Assembly: GCF_964340395.1 (NCBI RefSeq)
Contig: NC_135549.1
Span: 33,709,832 to 33,773,831 of the forward strand
Source of the DNA: Glandiceps talaboti
Taxonomy: Eukaryota > Hemichordata > Enteropneusta > Spengelidae
Direction: 5' to 3'
DNA: 64,000 nucleotides
Shown: positions 1-11,831 of the stretch, piece by piece
Layout of the letters: every line of letters starts with the position of its first letter
Numbering within the stretch: position 1 is the first letter of the stretch
Notes under the pieces: model-generated
The model's input: the letters and a program-made list of their open reading frames with translations, nothing else
What the model was told of the DNA's origin: nothing
Database searches by the model: none
Translations under genes and position numbers: made by a program

Positions 1-560
1 CATTTGTAATAAACTAACAACATTTGTAATAAACTAACGACATCTGTAATAAAATTGTCCACATTTGTAATAAACTAAATAATGACATTTGAAATAAACT
101 AACCGCATTTGTAATAAAATTGCCGACATTTGTAATAAACTAACGACATCTGTAATAAAATTGCTGACATTTGTAACAAACTATTTTAATAAAATTGCCG
201 ACATTGTAATAAACTGACGACATTTGTAATAAAATTGCCGACATTTGTAATACAATTGCCGACATTTGTAAAAAACAAACGACATTTGTAATAACATTGC
301 TGACATCTGTAATAGACTAATGGCATTTGTAATAAAATTGCCGACATTTGTAATAAACTAACAACATTTGTAATAAAATTGGCGACATTTGTAATATTAA
401 TAAACTAACCAAATTTGTAATAAAATTGACATTTGTAATAAAATTGACGACATTGTAATAAACTAATGACATTTGTAATAAAATTGACGACATTTGTAAT
501 AACATTGCCGACATTTGTAATACAATTGCCGACATCTGTAACGACATTTGAAGTAAAACT
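1..560. repeat. Degenerate ~20-bp satellite (CATTTGTAATAAA type)
   Basis: A run of short imperfect units alternates CATTTGTAATAAAATTGCCGA-like and CATTTGTAATAAACTAACGA-like versions with many small indels. The short open frames here are repeat-driven and not genes. The same motif returns in inverted orientation at about 1860-2030, so the two blocks bracket the element at 697-1560. Confidence 0.85.
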
Positions 561-696
561 GACAATAAAATTTACAATCAATGCCTCATCTTCACCAATC
601 CTAGATTTCAACAAATTAAACACCTGAATCTAAGAAACTTTATTAAAATTCCCTGTGTAATGGGTTTTAAGGAACTGGCAGTTTATGTTGTCATTT

Positions 697-1560
697 TCAA
701 ACCTGGTTAATGTTGTTTGGCCTCACATGGTTGTTTTTGATATCACTACTCTGTTCAAGCATGTCTGAGTTATGGCTTTGGACATGAAAACCGCACCAAC
801 AAAATGGCTGCCAGGCCACCATATCGGATTGTATCAAGACGAAAATGAATATGCACATGTATGTCTTAGAACACTGTCCTAATACCAACTTTGAACAAGA
901 TCTGTTCAAGCATGTCTGAGTTATGGCTTTGGACATGGAAAATTCGCAAACAAAATGGCTGCCAGGCAGCCATATTGGATTGTATCACGACAACAATGTA
1001 TATGCACATGTATGTTATAGAACACTGTCCTAATACCAACTTTGAATGAGATCTGTTCAAGCATGTCTGAGTTATGGCTTTGGACATGGAAAATTCGCAA
1101 ACAAAATGGCTGCCAGGCAGCCATATTGGATCGTATCACGACAACAATGAATATGCACATGTATGTCATTTAACACTGTGCTAATACCAACTTTGAATGA
1201 GATCTGTTCAAGCATGTCTGAGTTATGGCTTTGGACAGGGAAAATTCGCAACAAAATGGCTGCTAGGCGGCCATATTGGATCATATCATAAAACAAATTG
1301 ACGTGTATATGTATGCCATAGTATGTTGCCCCTGTACCAAGTTTGAAAAAAATCGGTCCAGGCATCTCCAAGAAACAGCTGCAGACGGACGGATGCATGG
1401 ACGGACGGACGGACGGACGCACGGACAGACGGAACCCAATCCATAAGACTAACAACCAGTTATCTTTCGACAAAGTCAATTTAACAACACGTCCGCCAAT
1501 GATCAAAATTTACATTCGTTCAATAAAGCATGACGTGTTGATCAAGTGATGGAATTATGA
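697..1560. mobile_element. Pearl/MgE-like non-autonomous element with 151-bp core repeats
   Basis: Four tandem units of 151 bp start at TCTGTTCAAG near 750, 901, 1052 and 1203. Each contains the phrases 'gttatggctttggacatg' and 'aaaatggctgccagg'. They are followed by a guanine-rich ACGG microsatellite (about 1385-1430) and a unique tail. This layout (tandem core of about 150-160 bp next to an ACGG/ACTG microsatellite) is that of the pearl/MgE elements of bivalves, often linked to Helitron-like (Helentron) non-autonomous elements. No transposase is present. The family assignment is inference from architecture; the exact ends are uncertain. Confidence 0.6.
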
Positions 1561-1668
1561 TTTGAACTGATGGGTTCGGTTGGTACATGAGTACTGCTGG
1601 GTATATAATGTAGGTACTGGTAGGTATATAAGTAAGTAGATAGGTAGATAAGTAGACTTATTAATGAC

Positions 1669-1699
<31 letters not shown>

Positions 1700-1859
1700 C
1701 AAAGACTCAATGGGCCAAGTGGCTTACATAATTGTTGTAAATTTATTCTAGGAAAAATTTTTAGAATGAGTAACTCCATTTTTTTGAAAATCAGAGAGGA
1801 ACCCCCTTAACTTTTTTTTTATTATAAATTTCGGCAGGTTTATTACACATTTTTTTCTG

Positions 1860-2030
1860 ACATTTATTACAAATATCGGTTATTTTTATTACAATTGTCG
1901 TTCACAGAATTTATTACAAATGTCGTCAGTTTATTACAAATATCGGCAATTTCTTACAAATGTCAGCAATTTTATTACAAATTTCGGCAATTATTACAAA
2001 TGTCGGCAATTATTACAAATGTCGGTTATA
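1860..2030. repeat. Inverted copy of the ~20-bp satellite
   Basis: Units of the form TTATTACAAATGTCGGCAAT are the reverse complement of the satellite at 1-560. Together the two blocks form a large imperfect inverted repeat around the pearl-like element. Confidence 0.8.
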
Positions 2031-2044
2031 CATTGCTTAGGCAT

Positions 2045-2425
2045 TTAAAAAAAAATTGTGGTTCTGATTACATTCAATTTTAAAATAGGTGGCGGTAGGT
2101 AGATTTTTTATTTTATTTTATTATATATTTTTTTTCATGTGTGTCTAGTTCAGGTTTTCCACTGTTTTCCAAATGGTCTCTGTGTTGTTTATTTCTTCCT
2201 ATCAGATGTACAGCCATTACAGTACAGATTGGAAGAATAGTTTTATATTGTCTTTTTAAGTTGATGTCAGTTTCCACATCCACTATTTCTTGCGAGACTT
2301 CATGATTTTCGCGATTTTATTATTATTTTTCTCGAATACGTTTAAAAAAATGTTCAGGGTCGGCATGAAAAACTAGGTGGGGTCGGGTGACCGGAAGCAA
2401 AAAACTTTTTTTATTTGGCCTTATC
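2045..2425 (+). repeat. Interspersed ~380-bp repeat, copy 1
   Basis: This stretch contains 'gtgtctagttcaggtttt', 'cgcgattttattatt' and 'aggtggggtcgggtgaccgg'. It matches, in reverse complement, the right end of the window (about 63535-63910), including the run through 'ttattatatatttttt'. It lies in the TMEM43-like gene immediately downstream of the exon at 2462-2531. No coding frame is evident. It is probably a SINE- or MITE-like dispersed repeat of unknown family. Confidence 0.7.
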
Positions 2426-2461
2426 ATGAAAATAATGATTAATTTTAGTGACTTTACTTAC

Positions 2462-2531
2462 ATTGGATTCCTATGAAGTTCATTCTCTTCAAAGTCTTCA
2501 CTCTCAATAAGTTCGGGTTGCCATCGCTTGT
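2462..2531 (-). CDS. TMEM43: TMEM43-like gene, internal exon (fourth exon seen)
   Basis: On the minus strand an ATTACAG acceptor precedes codons reading N-KRWQPELIESEDFEENELH-RNP, followed by a GTAAGT donor. The segment aligns with the vertebrate TMEM43 region reading roughly NTEWRSEI...DREIGHKNP. The first codon is completed by the last base of the exon at 5503-5647 (A+AC = Asn), so the phases agree. It is 70 bp long and ends in phase 2. TMEM43 (LUMA) is a multipass inner nuclear membrane/ER protein that binds emerin and lamins; this exon lies in its large lumenal domain. The next exon is not in the window and must lie beyond its left edge. Identification rests on remembered family sequence. 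Confidence 0.85.
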
Positions 2532-2553
2532 CTGTAATACAATATGTAAAGGT

Positions 2554-4818
2554 TATACTTGTCTATCACAACCACGACAATCACATAGTTCAATCACTCC
2601 TATATTCTATACTTGTCTATCACAACCATGACAATCACATAGTTCAATCACTCCTATATTCTATACTTGTCTATCACAACCATGACAATCACATAGTTCA
2701 ATCACCCCTATATTTTATACTTGTCTATCACAACCATGACAATCACATAGTTCAATCACCTCTATATTCTATACTTGTCTATCACAACCATGACAATCAC
2801 ATAGTTCAATCACCCTATATTTTATACTTGTCTATCACAACCATGACAATCACATAGTTCAATCACCCCTATATTCTATACTTGTCTATCACAACCATGA
2901 CAATCACTTAGTTCAATCACCCCTATATTTTATACTTGTCTATCACAACCATGACAATCACATAGTTCAATCACCCCTATATTTTATACTTGTCTATCAC
3001 AACCATGACAATCACATAGTTCAATCACCCCTATATTTTATACTTGTCTATCACAACCATGACAATCACATAGTTCAATCACCCCTATATTTTATACTTG
3101 TCTATCACAACCATGACAATCACATAGTTCAATCACCCCTATATTCTATACTTGTCTATCACAACCATGACAATCACATAGTTCAATCACCTCTATATTT
3201 TATACTTGTCTATCACAACCATGACAATCACATAGTTCAATCACCCCTATATTCTATACTTGTCTATCACAACCATGACAATCACATAGTTCAATCACCT
3301 CTATATTCTATACTTGTCTATCACAACCATGACAATCACATAGTTCAATCACCTCTATATTCTATACTTGTCTATCACAACCATGACAATCACATAGTTC
3401 AATCACCTCTATATTCTATACTTGTCTATCACAACCATGACAATCACATAGTTCAATCACCCCTATATTTTATACTTGTCTATCACAACCATAACAATCA
3501 CATAGTTCAATCACCCCTATATTTTATACTTGTCTATCACAACCATGACAATCACATAGTTCAATCACCCTATTTTCTATACTTGTCTATCACAACCATG
3601 ACAATCACATAGTTCAATCACCCCTATATTTTATACTTGTCTATCACAACCATGACAATCACATAGTTCAATCACCTCTATATTTTATACTTGTCTATCA
3701 CAACCACGACAATCACATAGTTCAATCACCCCTATATTTTATACTTGTCTATCACAACCACGACAATCACATAGTTCAATCACCCCTATATTTTATACTT
3801 GTCTATCACAATCATGACAATCACATAGTTCAATCACCCCTATATTCTATACTTGTCTATCACAACCATGACAATCACATAGTTCAATCACCCCTATATT
3901 TTATACTTGTCTATCACAACCATGACAATCACATAGTTCAATCACCACTATATTCTATACTTGTCTATCACAACCATGACAATCACATAGTTCAATCACT
4001 CTATTTTCTATACTTGTCTATCACAACCATGACAATCACATAGTTCAATCACCCCTATATTTTATACTTGTCTATCACAACCATGACAATCACATAGTTC
4101 AATCACCCCTATATTCTATACTTGTCTATCACAACCATGACAATCACATAGTTCAATCACCCCTATATTTTATACTTGTCTATCACAACCATGACAATCA
4201 CATAGTTCAATCACCCCTATATTCTATACTTGTCTATCACAACCATAACAATCACATAGTTCAATCACCCCTATATTTTATACTTGTCTATCACAACCAT
4301 GACAATCATATAGTTCAATCACCCCTATATTCTATACTTGTCTATCACAACCATAACAATCACATAGTTCAATCACCCCTATATTTTATACTTGTCTATC
4401 ACAACCATGACAATCACATAGTTCAATCACCTCTATATTCTATACTTGTCTATCACAACCATGACAATCACTTAGTTCAATCACCCCTATATTTTATACT
4501 TGTCTATCACAACCATGACAATCACATAGTTCAATCACCTCTATATTCTATACTTGTCTATCACAACCATGACAATCACCTAGTTCAATCACTCTATTTT
4601 CTATACTTGTCTATCACAACCATGACAATCACATAGTTCAATCACCCCTATATTTTATACTTGTCTATCACAACCATGACAATCACATAGTTCAATCACC
4701 CCTATATTCTATACTTGTCAATCACAACCATGACAATCACATAGTTCAATCACCCTATATTCTATACTTGTCTATCACAACTGTGACCATCATATAGTTC
4801 AATCACCCCTATATTTTA
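2554..4818. repeat. 54-bp minisatellite, ~42 copies
   Basis: Tandem units begin TATACTTGTCTATCACAACC and continue with 'atgacaatcacatagttcaatcacccctatattt'-like sequence. The period is 54 bp with scattered substitutions and small deletions. It starts only about 20 bp upstream of the splice acceptor of the TMEM43-like exon at 2462-2531, so it occupies nearly the whole 5' side of that position in the intron. Short open frames across it are by-products of a unit length divisible by three. Confidence 0.95.
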
Positions 4819-4827
4819 TTCTGCGGG

Positions 4828-5239
<412 letters not shown>

Positions 5240-5321
<82 letters not shown>
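5240..5321. repeat. (AC)n microsatellite
   Basis: About 80 bp of AC dinucleotide directly follows the Penelope fragment. From here to 5502 I see only intron sequence. Confidence 0.97.
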
Positions 5322-5327
<6 letters not shown>

Positions 5328-5502
5328 CACAGAGTTGACGAAAATGAAAATTAGCCTAAGGAATCCTTTTCATTCGATCAGAAACTGTCTGAATCCAGTG
5401 TCAGTCACAATCCTATGTTACTATCAGTTATTCTACATTCCCCAGACTTTCTGGTGGTGGTAGAAGTCAAAGAAGTCCCAGTAACAGACACTCATTTCTT
5501 AC

Positions 5503-5647
5503 TATATGAATAAACCGTTTGGGTTCTTGCTTCACCAGCGTCATATATTTGTTTGGTTCTTCTTATCTCTTCCCATTGATACATTTCTACTTCTCTACGT
5601 AATTTGACAGCTTCCACTTGAACATCATAGTCTAGGTCTTCTAGAAG
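5503..5647 (-). CDS. TMEM43: TMEM43-like gene, internal exon (third exon seen)
   Basis: Minus strand: a CCCAACAG acceptor, then 145 bp, then a GTAAGA donor. The translation contains DVQVEAVKLRREVEMYQW followed by a charged stretch and QTVYSY. The motif AVKLRRxVEMYQW is diagnostic of TMEM43 and lies early in its lumenal domain. The exon starts in phase 0 after the exon at 14545-14679 and ends in phase 1, matching the exon at 2462-2531. There is no frame disruption. The flanking introns carry the 37-bp and 54-bp minisatellites, a hammerhead fragment and a copia element, so the gene is large for a short protein. This is the strongest of the four exons for family assignment. Confidence 0.93.
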
Positions 5648-5689
5648 CTGTTGGGATTAAATGACATCACACTCATGAACAGTTCCCAA

Positions 5690-6968
5690 TTGAATATATA
5701 GATCACAGCATCTAAACTATAGAGCTAACATGATATAGATCACAGCATCTAAACTATACAGCTAACATGATATAGATCACAGCATCTAAACTATACAGCT
5801 AACATGATATAGATCACAGCATCTAAACTATAATACAGCTAACATGATATAGATCACAACATCTAAACTATACAACTAACATAATATAGATCACAGCATC
5901 TAAACTATACAGCTAACATGGTATAGATCACAGCATCTAAACTATAATACAGCTAACATGATATAGATCACAACATCTAAACTATACAGCTAACATGATA
6001 TAGATCACAGCATCTAAACTATACAGCTAACATGATATAGATCACAGCTTCTAAACTATACAGCTAACATGATATAGATCACAGCATCTAAACTATACAG
6101 CTAACATGGTATAGATCACAGCATCTAAACTATACAGCTAACATGGTATAGATCACAGCATCTAAACTATACAGCTAGCATGACATAGATCACAGCATCT
6201 AATCTATACAGCTAACATGATATTTATCACAGCATCTAAACTATAATACAGCTAACATGATATTGATCACAACATCTAAACTATACAGCTAGCATGATAT
6301 AGATCACAACATCTAAACTATACAGCTAGCATGACAAAGATCACAGCATCTAAACTATACAGCTAACATGGTATAGATCACAGCATCTAAACTATACAGC
6401 TAGCATGACATAGATCACAGCATCTAAACTATACAGCTATTATGATATTGATCACAGCATCTAAACTATACAGCTAATATGGTATAGATCACAGCATCTA
6501 AACTATACAGCTAGCATGATATTGATCACAGCATCTAAACTATAATACAGCTAACATGATATAGATCACAACATCTAAACTATACAGCTAACATGGTATA
6601 GATCACAGCATCTAAACTATACAGCTAGCATGACATAGATCACAGCATCTAAACTATACAGCTAACATGATATTGATCACAGCATCTAAACTATAATACA
6701 GCTAACATGACATTGACCACAGCATCTAAACTATACAGCTAACATGATATAGATCACAGCATCTAAACTATACAGCTAGCATGATATAGATCACAGCATC
6801 TAAACTATACAGCTAGCATGACATAGAAAACAGCATCTAAACTATACAGCTAACATGACATTGACCACAGCATCTAAACTATACAGCTAATATGGTATAG
6901 ATCACAGCATCTAAACTATACAGCTAGCATGATGTTGACCACAGCATCTAAACTATAATACAGCTAAC
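5690..6968. repeat. 37-bp minisatellite, ~34 copies
   Basis: Units of AGATCACAGCATCTAAACTA plus 'tacagctaacatgatat', some 40 bp long because of an 'ata' insertion ('tataatacag'). Variant units recur in blocks. The last part (from 6525) plus its unique flank is duplicated after the copia element at 11831. Confidence 0.95.
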
Positions 6969-7192
6969 TAACACCTTGGTTTTAGTATGGTGGCCTATCC
7001 TATAGGTGACACAGGAACAATAAATTTGGGGACTAAATAAAAGGTTTTTGAGAGCAAAATATTTAATACAAGAATAAAACTTTTATTTCATAGGACAAGA
7101 CATTATTTTTTGGCCCAAAATAGCAACACGAAAGCAAATAGTTAAAATATCTATGACAAAACTTTCTTTTTGCTGAACAGAATTTGCAAAAC
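6525..7192. repeat. 668-bp direct repeat flanking the copia element, left copy
   Basis: This copy comprises the end of the 37-bp minisatellite plus about 230 bp of unique sequence ending in 'gaatttgcaaaac'. An equally long copy with the same order of variant units occurs at 11831-12498, on the other side of the copia element. By eye only a handful of substitutions separate them. Confidence 0.9.
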
Positions 7193-7422
7193 TGTTGGGT
7201 TGTTGGGATTACTCATGATGGAGGAGATATTAATGGATGAATAAAAATGAACACACCACTGTATGCTTGTACAACACTACTGGAGAAGACAATACATCCA
7301 GGTGTACTTTATTTCAAAGTGATCCCCTGAGGGCACTATAACAGTATATTTGCATATTAGGTATAATGAATAATTCACAACTATGTAAATGAGGTCAGTC
7401 ACAGTGAATGTATATTCTAACA
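7193..7422 (-). repeat. copia 3' LTR
   Basis: In plus orientation it runs TGTTGGGTTG ... TATTCTAACA (TG...CA ends), 230 bp. Adjacent inside is CACCCCCTCTTG, the complement of the polypurine tract. It matches the right LTR with no difference seen. Confidence 0.93.
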
Positions 7423-7568
7423 CCCCCTCTTGATCTCATTTTCCTGTATCTTATGCATTTGTCATTACAAAACTTAAATACAAGATATATGCATCAAATC
7501 ATAATTACATTGTTTCCATCTCGAAAAATCTCTTATTTTCTTGTGATGTTAAATATACAAGATGTCAA

Positions 7569-10500
7569 TTATCCAAAAATATAATCTTTAAACTTGTCTA
7601 GCTTAAACTTAGTTGCTGGCTTAGTTAGTATATCAGCCACCATGTTATCTGTGGCACAATATCTCAAGACTACTTTACCACTGTTTAATTCATGACGAAT
7701 AAAATGGTACCGTATATCAATATGTTTCGATCTTTTGTGGTTGACAGGGTTTTTAGCTAATGCAATTGTGCCCTGGTTGTCCTCCAAAATTAAAGCAGGC
7801 TCTTGGTTATCACTAATACTAATATCATTCAATAATTGAGTTATGTATATAGTTTCTTGAATAGTTGCTGCAAGTGCCATATATTCTGCTTCACAGGATG
7901 ATAGGGCAACCGTTTGTTGTTTCTTGGATTTCCAAGATATTAGAGGACCTGTTTTAGTTAAACTAAAACAGTATCCACTGACACTACGTCGATCATCTAC
8001 ACATGATGCCCAGTCCGCATCACTATAACTGGTTAAAGCAAGATTATCATCACATTTCTTGAAACACAACTGGTAATCAAGAGTACCCTTTAAATATCTC
8101 AGTACATGTTTTGCTGCCACCCAGTGGGCCTTGAGTGGTTTTGACAGATATTGTGACAACTTAGTTACAATCCAACATATGTCTGGTCTAGTACATGTCA
8201 TTGCATATATCAAACTACCCACAACTTCACGATATATTCTAGGATCAGCTGGTTCTTCATTATTACACTCAAGTTTTTGTTCTGATGGCGTAGACCTTGG
8301 TTTACACTCGGACATTTCAAATCTTTCGAGCATTTTACACAAGTACTTCTTCTGATTCATTTTGACAATACCATCGTCTTGTTCAAAATTTATCCCCAAG
8401 AAGTATGAAAGTTTACCAAGATCTTTCATTCTAAATTTAGCATTTAGCATTTGTTTGACATTACGTAATAAGTTGTCACTACTTGCTCCAAGGATAAGGT
8501 CATCAACCCAGATAAGTATTACAATTATCCCGTTGTCAACCTGTTTTGTGTACAAACATGGGTCAACAGAACTTTGTATGAAGTCATTTTCAGACAAGTA
8601 ACTGTGTAAGAGACTATTCCAATTTCTTCCTGACTGTTTCAAACCGTACAGAGATTTGTTCAATTTGCACACTAATTTATTTTTACCATCATTTGGAACT
8701 TCAAAACCTTCAGGTTGATCCATGTATATTTCACAATCTATTGGAGCATTGAGATATGCTGTTTTAACATCCATTTGATGTAAAATCAAATCATGTTGTG
8801 CAGCTATCTGCATGAGAATACGGACCGAAGTCATTCTTGCAGTTGGCGCGAACGTTTCATTATAATCTATACCTTTCATCTGACTATATCCCTTTGCTAC
8901 ATACCTAGCTTTATAAGTTTGGGAACTATCAGCACTTTCTTTAATAGTATATACCCAACGACCTCCCACGGTCTTTTTACCCTCTGGTAATGTAGTTAAG
9001 ATGAATGTATCATTCTCTTTCAGAGAATTCATTTCATCTTGCATAGCAATCTTCCAATTTTCAGAGTCTGGTGCTTTGATTGCTTCCTCATAAGTCTGAG
9101 GAAAAGCAGAAACTCTGTAACAATAATCAATACTGGACATTGCTTGGTCACCTTCAAAGTCAGTGACATAGTCACTGAGGTATGCAGGTGGTTTTCTTAC
9201 CCTGTTTGGATATCTTCTGTCGGAAGATTCTGAATCTAAAATTGCTTCACCATCAATTTCAGATCCTACAGGTGGTTTATTAGAATTATTTTCTGGTCTA
9301 GCCTCATTAGGTTCTATCTGTAATCCAACTTCATTACTATCTCGTTTCAATACGAAACCATCATCATCACTATTCAATATCTTAGTTTCAATTTTATCAT
9401 CTGATGTACTCATCATAGTGGCACCTTTCATAGTGAATTTAACTACCCTATGTCTCATAACCTTGTCAGTTTCAGGATGATATACTAAATATGAAGGACT
9501 ACCTTTATCATATCCTACAAATATACCTTTATTACATCTTGGATCTAATTTCCCTTTCGTATATACGTATGTATAGCACTCTGATCCAAATACTCTCATG
9601 TTGCCTAAATTTGGCTTACGCCCAGTAAAAGCGAAATATGGCGTCTGATTTGTACGTTTATTATAGCATCTATTTCGTATGTAGGCTGCCGCCATTACTG
9701 CATACGGCCACATATCTTTATCCAGGTTAGCCTGAATAAGTAGACATCTCCCCATTTCGAATAACGTTCTCCAATGCCGCTCAGCGGTCCCATTCTGATG
9801 AGGGGAATAGGGGGCAGAGGTTTCATGTCTTATTTTGTTCCTTCTCAGAAGCGACTTAAATGCCCTTGAAGTGAATTCGGAACCATTATCTGACCTTAGG
9901 GTCTTTACGTTTCCCCACGGGGAGGAATCTGCTAGGAATTGTTCCGTTGCAGCTAATGTGTCACTTTTACTTTTCAGGAAATAAACAAACATTAATCCTG
10001 AATAGTCATCTGTGAAAATCGCCGCATATTTGAAATTTCCCTTAGAAATTGGGTCGATGGGCCCGGCCAGATCTGTATGAACCAACTCTAATGGGACAGT
10101 TGAGCGAGCACGGGGTCCTCTATTCCGACCTTTTGTCATTTTCCCCAGTATGCAAATATTACAATCATCAGGTTTAGAAATATTACCAATCACTTTCATA
10201 CCATCAACAAGTTTTTCAACTTTTACAATATCATCATGGTTACAATGACCTAGTATTTCATGCCAACCCTGCAAGTCACTAGTATAGTTAACATTATCAG
10301 ATCTAGAAGTAACAGTATCACAATGTGTTGGCAGATAATACAATCTACCACGTTTCTCAATGTTAAACTTTGTACCGTCCTTGTGTCTTAGTTCCGCTGA
10401 ATCAGGCTGAAATGTCACGCTTGCACCCCGTTCAGTTGCTGCCTGTACCGAAAATATGTCTTGGGGGTATGATGGAATGTATAAGGCATCTTTCAGTAAT

Positions 10501-11627
10501 GCAAAGCTGTTTTTGCCGTTAACATCCAATAATGGAACTTTCACATCACCTTGCCTGAGGGCAACATTATTAGACTTCGTTCCATTTGCCAGTTCGATAA
10601 AGTGTTTATCTGGTCTAAATGATGCGTCATAATTGATAAATTTCGATTCATCAGTAATTATATGTGCAGTAGCACCACAATCTACCAACAGTTTATCATT
10701 CATCACGCTATTCACACCTCCAGTAAACACATTTGCATGGAATGCAAAAGTATGTTCATCATTTGATTCTGTGACTTGGTTAACTTTGTCTTTACCATAC
10801 ATTTCTTTCCCCTTTCTGCGACATGTTCTGTTCGTGTGTGAGGAGTTTCGACAGACACTACACCATCTACTTGGCTTTTTCTCGCACTTCCGAGCTATAT
10901 GGCCTTGCTGACCGCACCTATAACATATAATATTACTTGTGGCCTTGGTCGTTGCGAATGAACTTTGATTTACAGGATTGTTACTGTTCACAGTCTTCAT
11001 GATCGAGTCATCAAATGAAGCAGAAGATCTAGTACGTTCAGTGTCTTCAAAACTTCGTAAAGCAACTTTGAATTCACTAAATGTCTGCTTCTTCTCACTT
11101 TGGGTAATAACTACAACAAATGGCCTATAGTTATCTGGCAAGCCTTTTAATACCATAGCAATTAATAGACTATCGGTAACATTTTCACCTGCATCTTTGA
11201 GTGCTGCCGCTGTGGTCTCAGCTCGAATAATATAACTAGTTGGTGTTTCATGAGGTTGCATAACCAATGACGTGAGTTCAGTGTACAGTGTTATAATTCT
11301 AGGTGTGGTTGACCCAGCATAATGTTCTTTCAAAATCTTAAATGCTTTACGACCGTCATTCTCCGCATCTCTCATAACTAAAGACAGACTTTTATCATCC
11401 AAGAACTGAATTAACTCTGCATAGACTTCTTCATTTTTGTCTGCATCAACAGCCGTTCCTTCTGGCGTTAAGATAATATCCTTGAGTTTTTGTAACTTCA
11501 AATAGCCAAGAAACTTTACCTTCCACTGTTCAAATTTTCGCTCATCTCCATCGAAAATCAATCTCCCATAACGTCCGTGGACACTTGCACTGGGCCCATA
11601 ACCTGTTGGGTTGTTGGGATTACTCAT
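7569..11627 (-). CDS. copia gag-pol polyprotein (1352 aa)
   Basis: One uninterrupted frame. Domains in order: gag (about residues 1-230), CCHC knuckle CYRCGQQGHIARKC (about 235-248), aspartic protease around DCGATAHI (about 318), integrase zinc region from HEILGH to CNIC, the integrase core with VHTDLAGP, RSDNGSEF and QNGTAERH, reverse transcriptase from VYTIKE through the variant catalytic box WVDDLILG, then RNase H with SDADWASC and SSCEAEYMAL. Order protease-integrase-RT-RNase H defines Ty1/copia. The product would form the particle, copy element RNA into cDNA and integrate it. The ATG lies inside the 5' LTR, 24 bases before its end, so gag starts in LTR sequence and reads through the primer binding site. 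All catalytic boxes look intact, so it may still be active. Confidence 0.96.
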   Translation of the reverse strand: MSNPNNPTGYGPSASVHGRYGRLIFDGDERKFEQWKVKFLGYLKLQKLKDIILTPEGTAVDADKNEEVYAELIQFLDDKSLSLVMRDAENDGRKAFKILKEHYAGSTTPRIITLYTELTSLVMQPHETPTSYIIRAETTAAALKDAGENVTDSLLIAMVLKGLPDNYRPFVVVITQSEKKQTFSEFKVALRSFEDTERTRSSASFDDSIMKTVNSNNPVNQSSFATTKATSNIICYRCGQQGHIARKCEKKPSRWCSVCRNSSHTNRTCRRKGKEMYGKDKVNQVTESNDEHTFAFHANVFTGGVNSVMNDKLLVDCGATAHIITDESKFINYDASFRPDKHFIELANGTKSNNVALRQGDVKVPLLDVNGKNSFALLKDALYIPSYPQDIFSVQAATERGASVTFQPDSAELRHKDGTKFNIEKRGRLYYLPTHCDTVTSRSDNVNYTSDLQGWHEILGHCNHDDIVKVEKLVDGMKVIGNISKPDDCNICILGKMTKGRNRGPRARSTVPLELVHTDLAGPIDPISKGNFKYAAIFTDDYSGLMFVYFLKSKSDTLAATEQFLADSSPWGNVKTLRSDNGSEFTSRAFKSLLRRNKIRHETSAPYSPHQNGTAERHWRTLFEMGRCLLIQANLDKDMWPYAVMAAAYIRNRCYNKRTNQTPYFAFTGRKPNLGNMRVFGSECYTYVYTKGKLDPRCNKGIFVGYDKGSPSYLVYHPETDKVMRHRVVKFTMKGATMMSTSDDKIETKILNSDDDGFVLKRDSNEVGLQIEPNEARPENNSNKPPVGSEIDGEAILDSESSDRRYPNRVRKPPAYLSDYVTDFEGDQAMSSIDYCYRVSAFPQTYEEAIKAPDSENWKIAMQDEMNSLKENDTFILTTLPEGKKTVGGRWVYTIKESADSSQTYKARYVAKGYSQMKGIDYNETFAPTARMTSVRILMQIAAQHDLILHQMDVKTAYLNAPIDCEIYMDQPEGFEVPNDGKNKLVCKLNKSLYGLKQSGRNWNSLLHSYLSENDFIQSSVDPCLYTKQVDNGIIVILIWVDDLILGASSDNLLRNVKQMLNAKFRMKDLGKLSYFLGINFEQDDGIVKMNQKKYLCKMLERFEMSECKPRSTPSEQKLECNNEEPADPRIYREVVGSLIYAMTCTRPDICWIVTKLSQYLSKPLKAHWVAAKHVLRYLKGTLDYQLCFKKCDDNLALTSYSDADWASCVDDRRSVSGYCFSLTKTGPLISWKSKKQQTVALSSCEAEYMALAATIQETIYITQLLNDISISDNQEPALILEDNQGTIALAKNPVNHKRSKHIDIRYHFIRHELNSGKVVLRYCATDNMVADILTKPATKFKLDKFKDYIFG
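11590..11603 (-). promoter_or_regulatory. copia primer binding site (half initiator-tRNA type)
   Basis: Minus strand GGTTATGGGCCCAG, directly after the 5' LTR. Its complement CTGGGCCCATAACC is the anticodon-loop region of eukaryotic initiator tRNA-Met (anticodon CAU), as in Drosophila copia, which primes from a cleaved tRNA half. It is also codons 9-13 of the gag frame. Confidence 0.8.
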
Positions 11628-11831
11628 GATGGAGGAGATATTAATGGATGAATAAAAATGAACACACCACTGTATGCTTGTACAACACTACTGGAGAAGA
11701 CAATACATCCAGGTGTACTTTATTTCAAAGTGATCCCCTGAGGGCACTATAACAGTATATTTGCATATTAGGTATAATGAATAATTCACAACTATGTAAA
11801 TGAGGTCAGTCACAGTGAATGTATATTCTAA
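11604..11831 (-). repeat. copia 5' LTR (end trimmed by ~2 bp)
   Basis: Same sequence as 7193-7420, but the terminal CA is missing: the LTR runs TATTCTAA straight into 'tcacagcatct' of the minisatellite copy. It contains the gag start codon at 11625-11627. Confidence 0.92.

Larger units (their letters stand above)
7193..11831 (-). mobile_element. Ty1/copia LTR retrotransposon, apparently complete
   Basis: An element of about 4.64 kb in minus orientation, with LTRs of about 230 bp, an intact gag-pol frame, a primer binding site and a purine tract (minus strand AAGAGGGGG directly before the left LTR). The LTRs look identical, implying a recent insertion. Instead of a 5-bp target duplication it is bracketed by 668-bp direct repeats of host DNA (6525-7192 and 11831-12498). 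It lies in the intron between the TMEM43-like exons at 5503-5647 and 14545-14679, in the same orientation as that gene. Confidence 0.95.

Noticed and set aside
2554-4818. CRISPR-like array because of regular repeats
   Set aside because: Units are contiguous tandem repeats without unique spacers, in an animal intron.
8131-10911. Several plus-strand frames inside the copia element
   Set aside because: Antisense shadows of the intact gag-pol frame.
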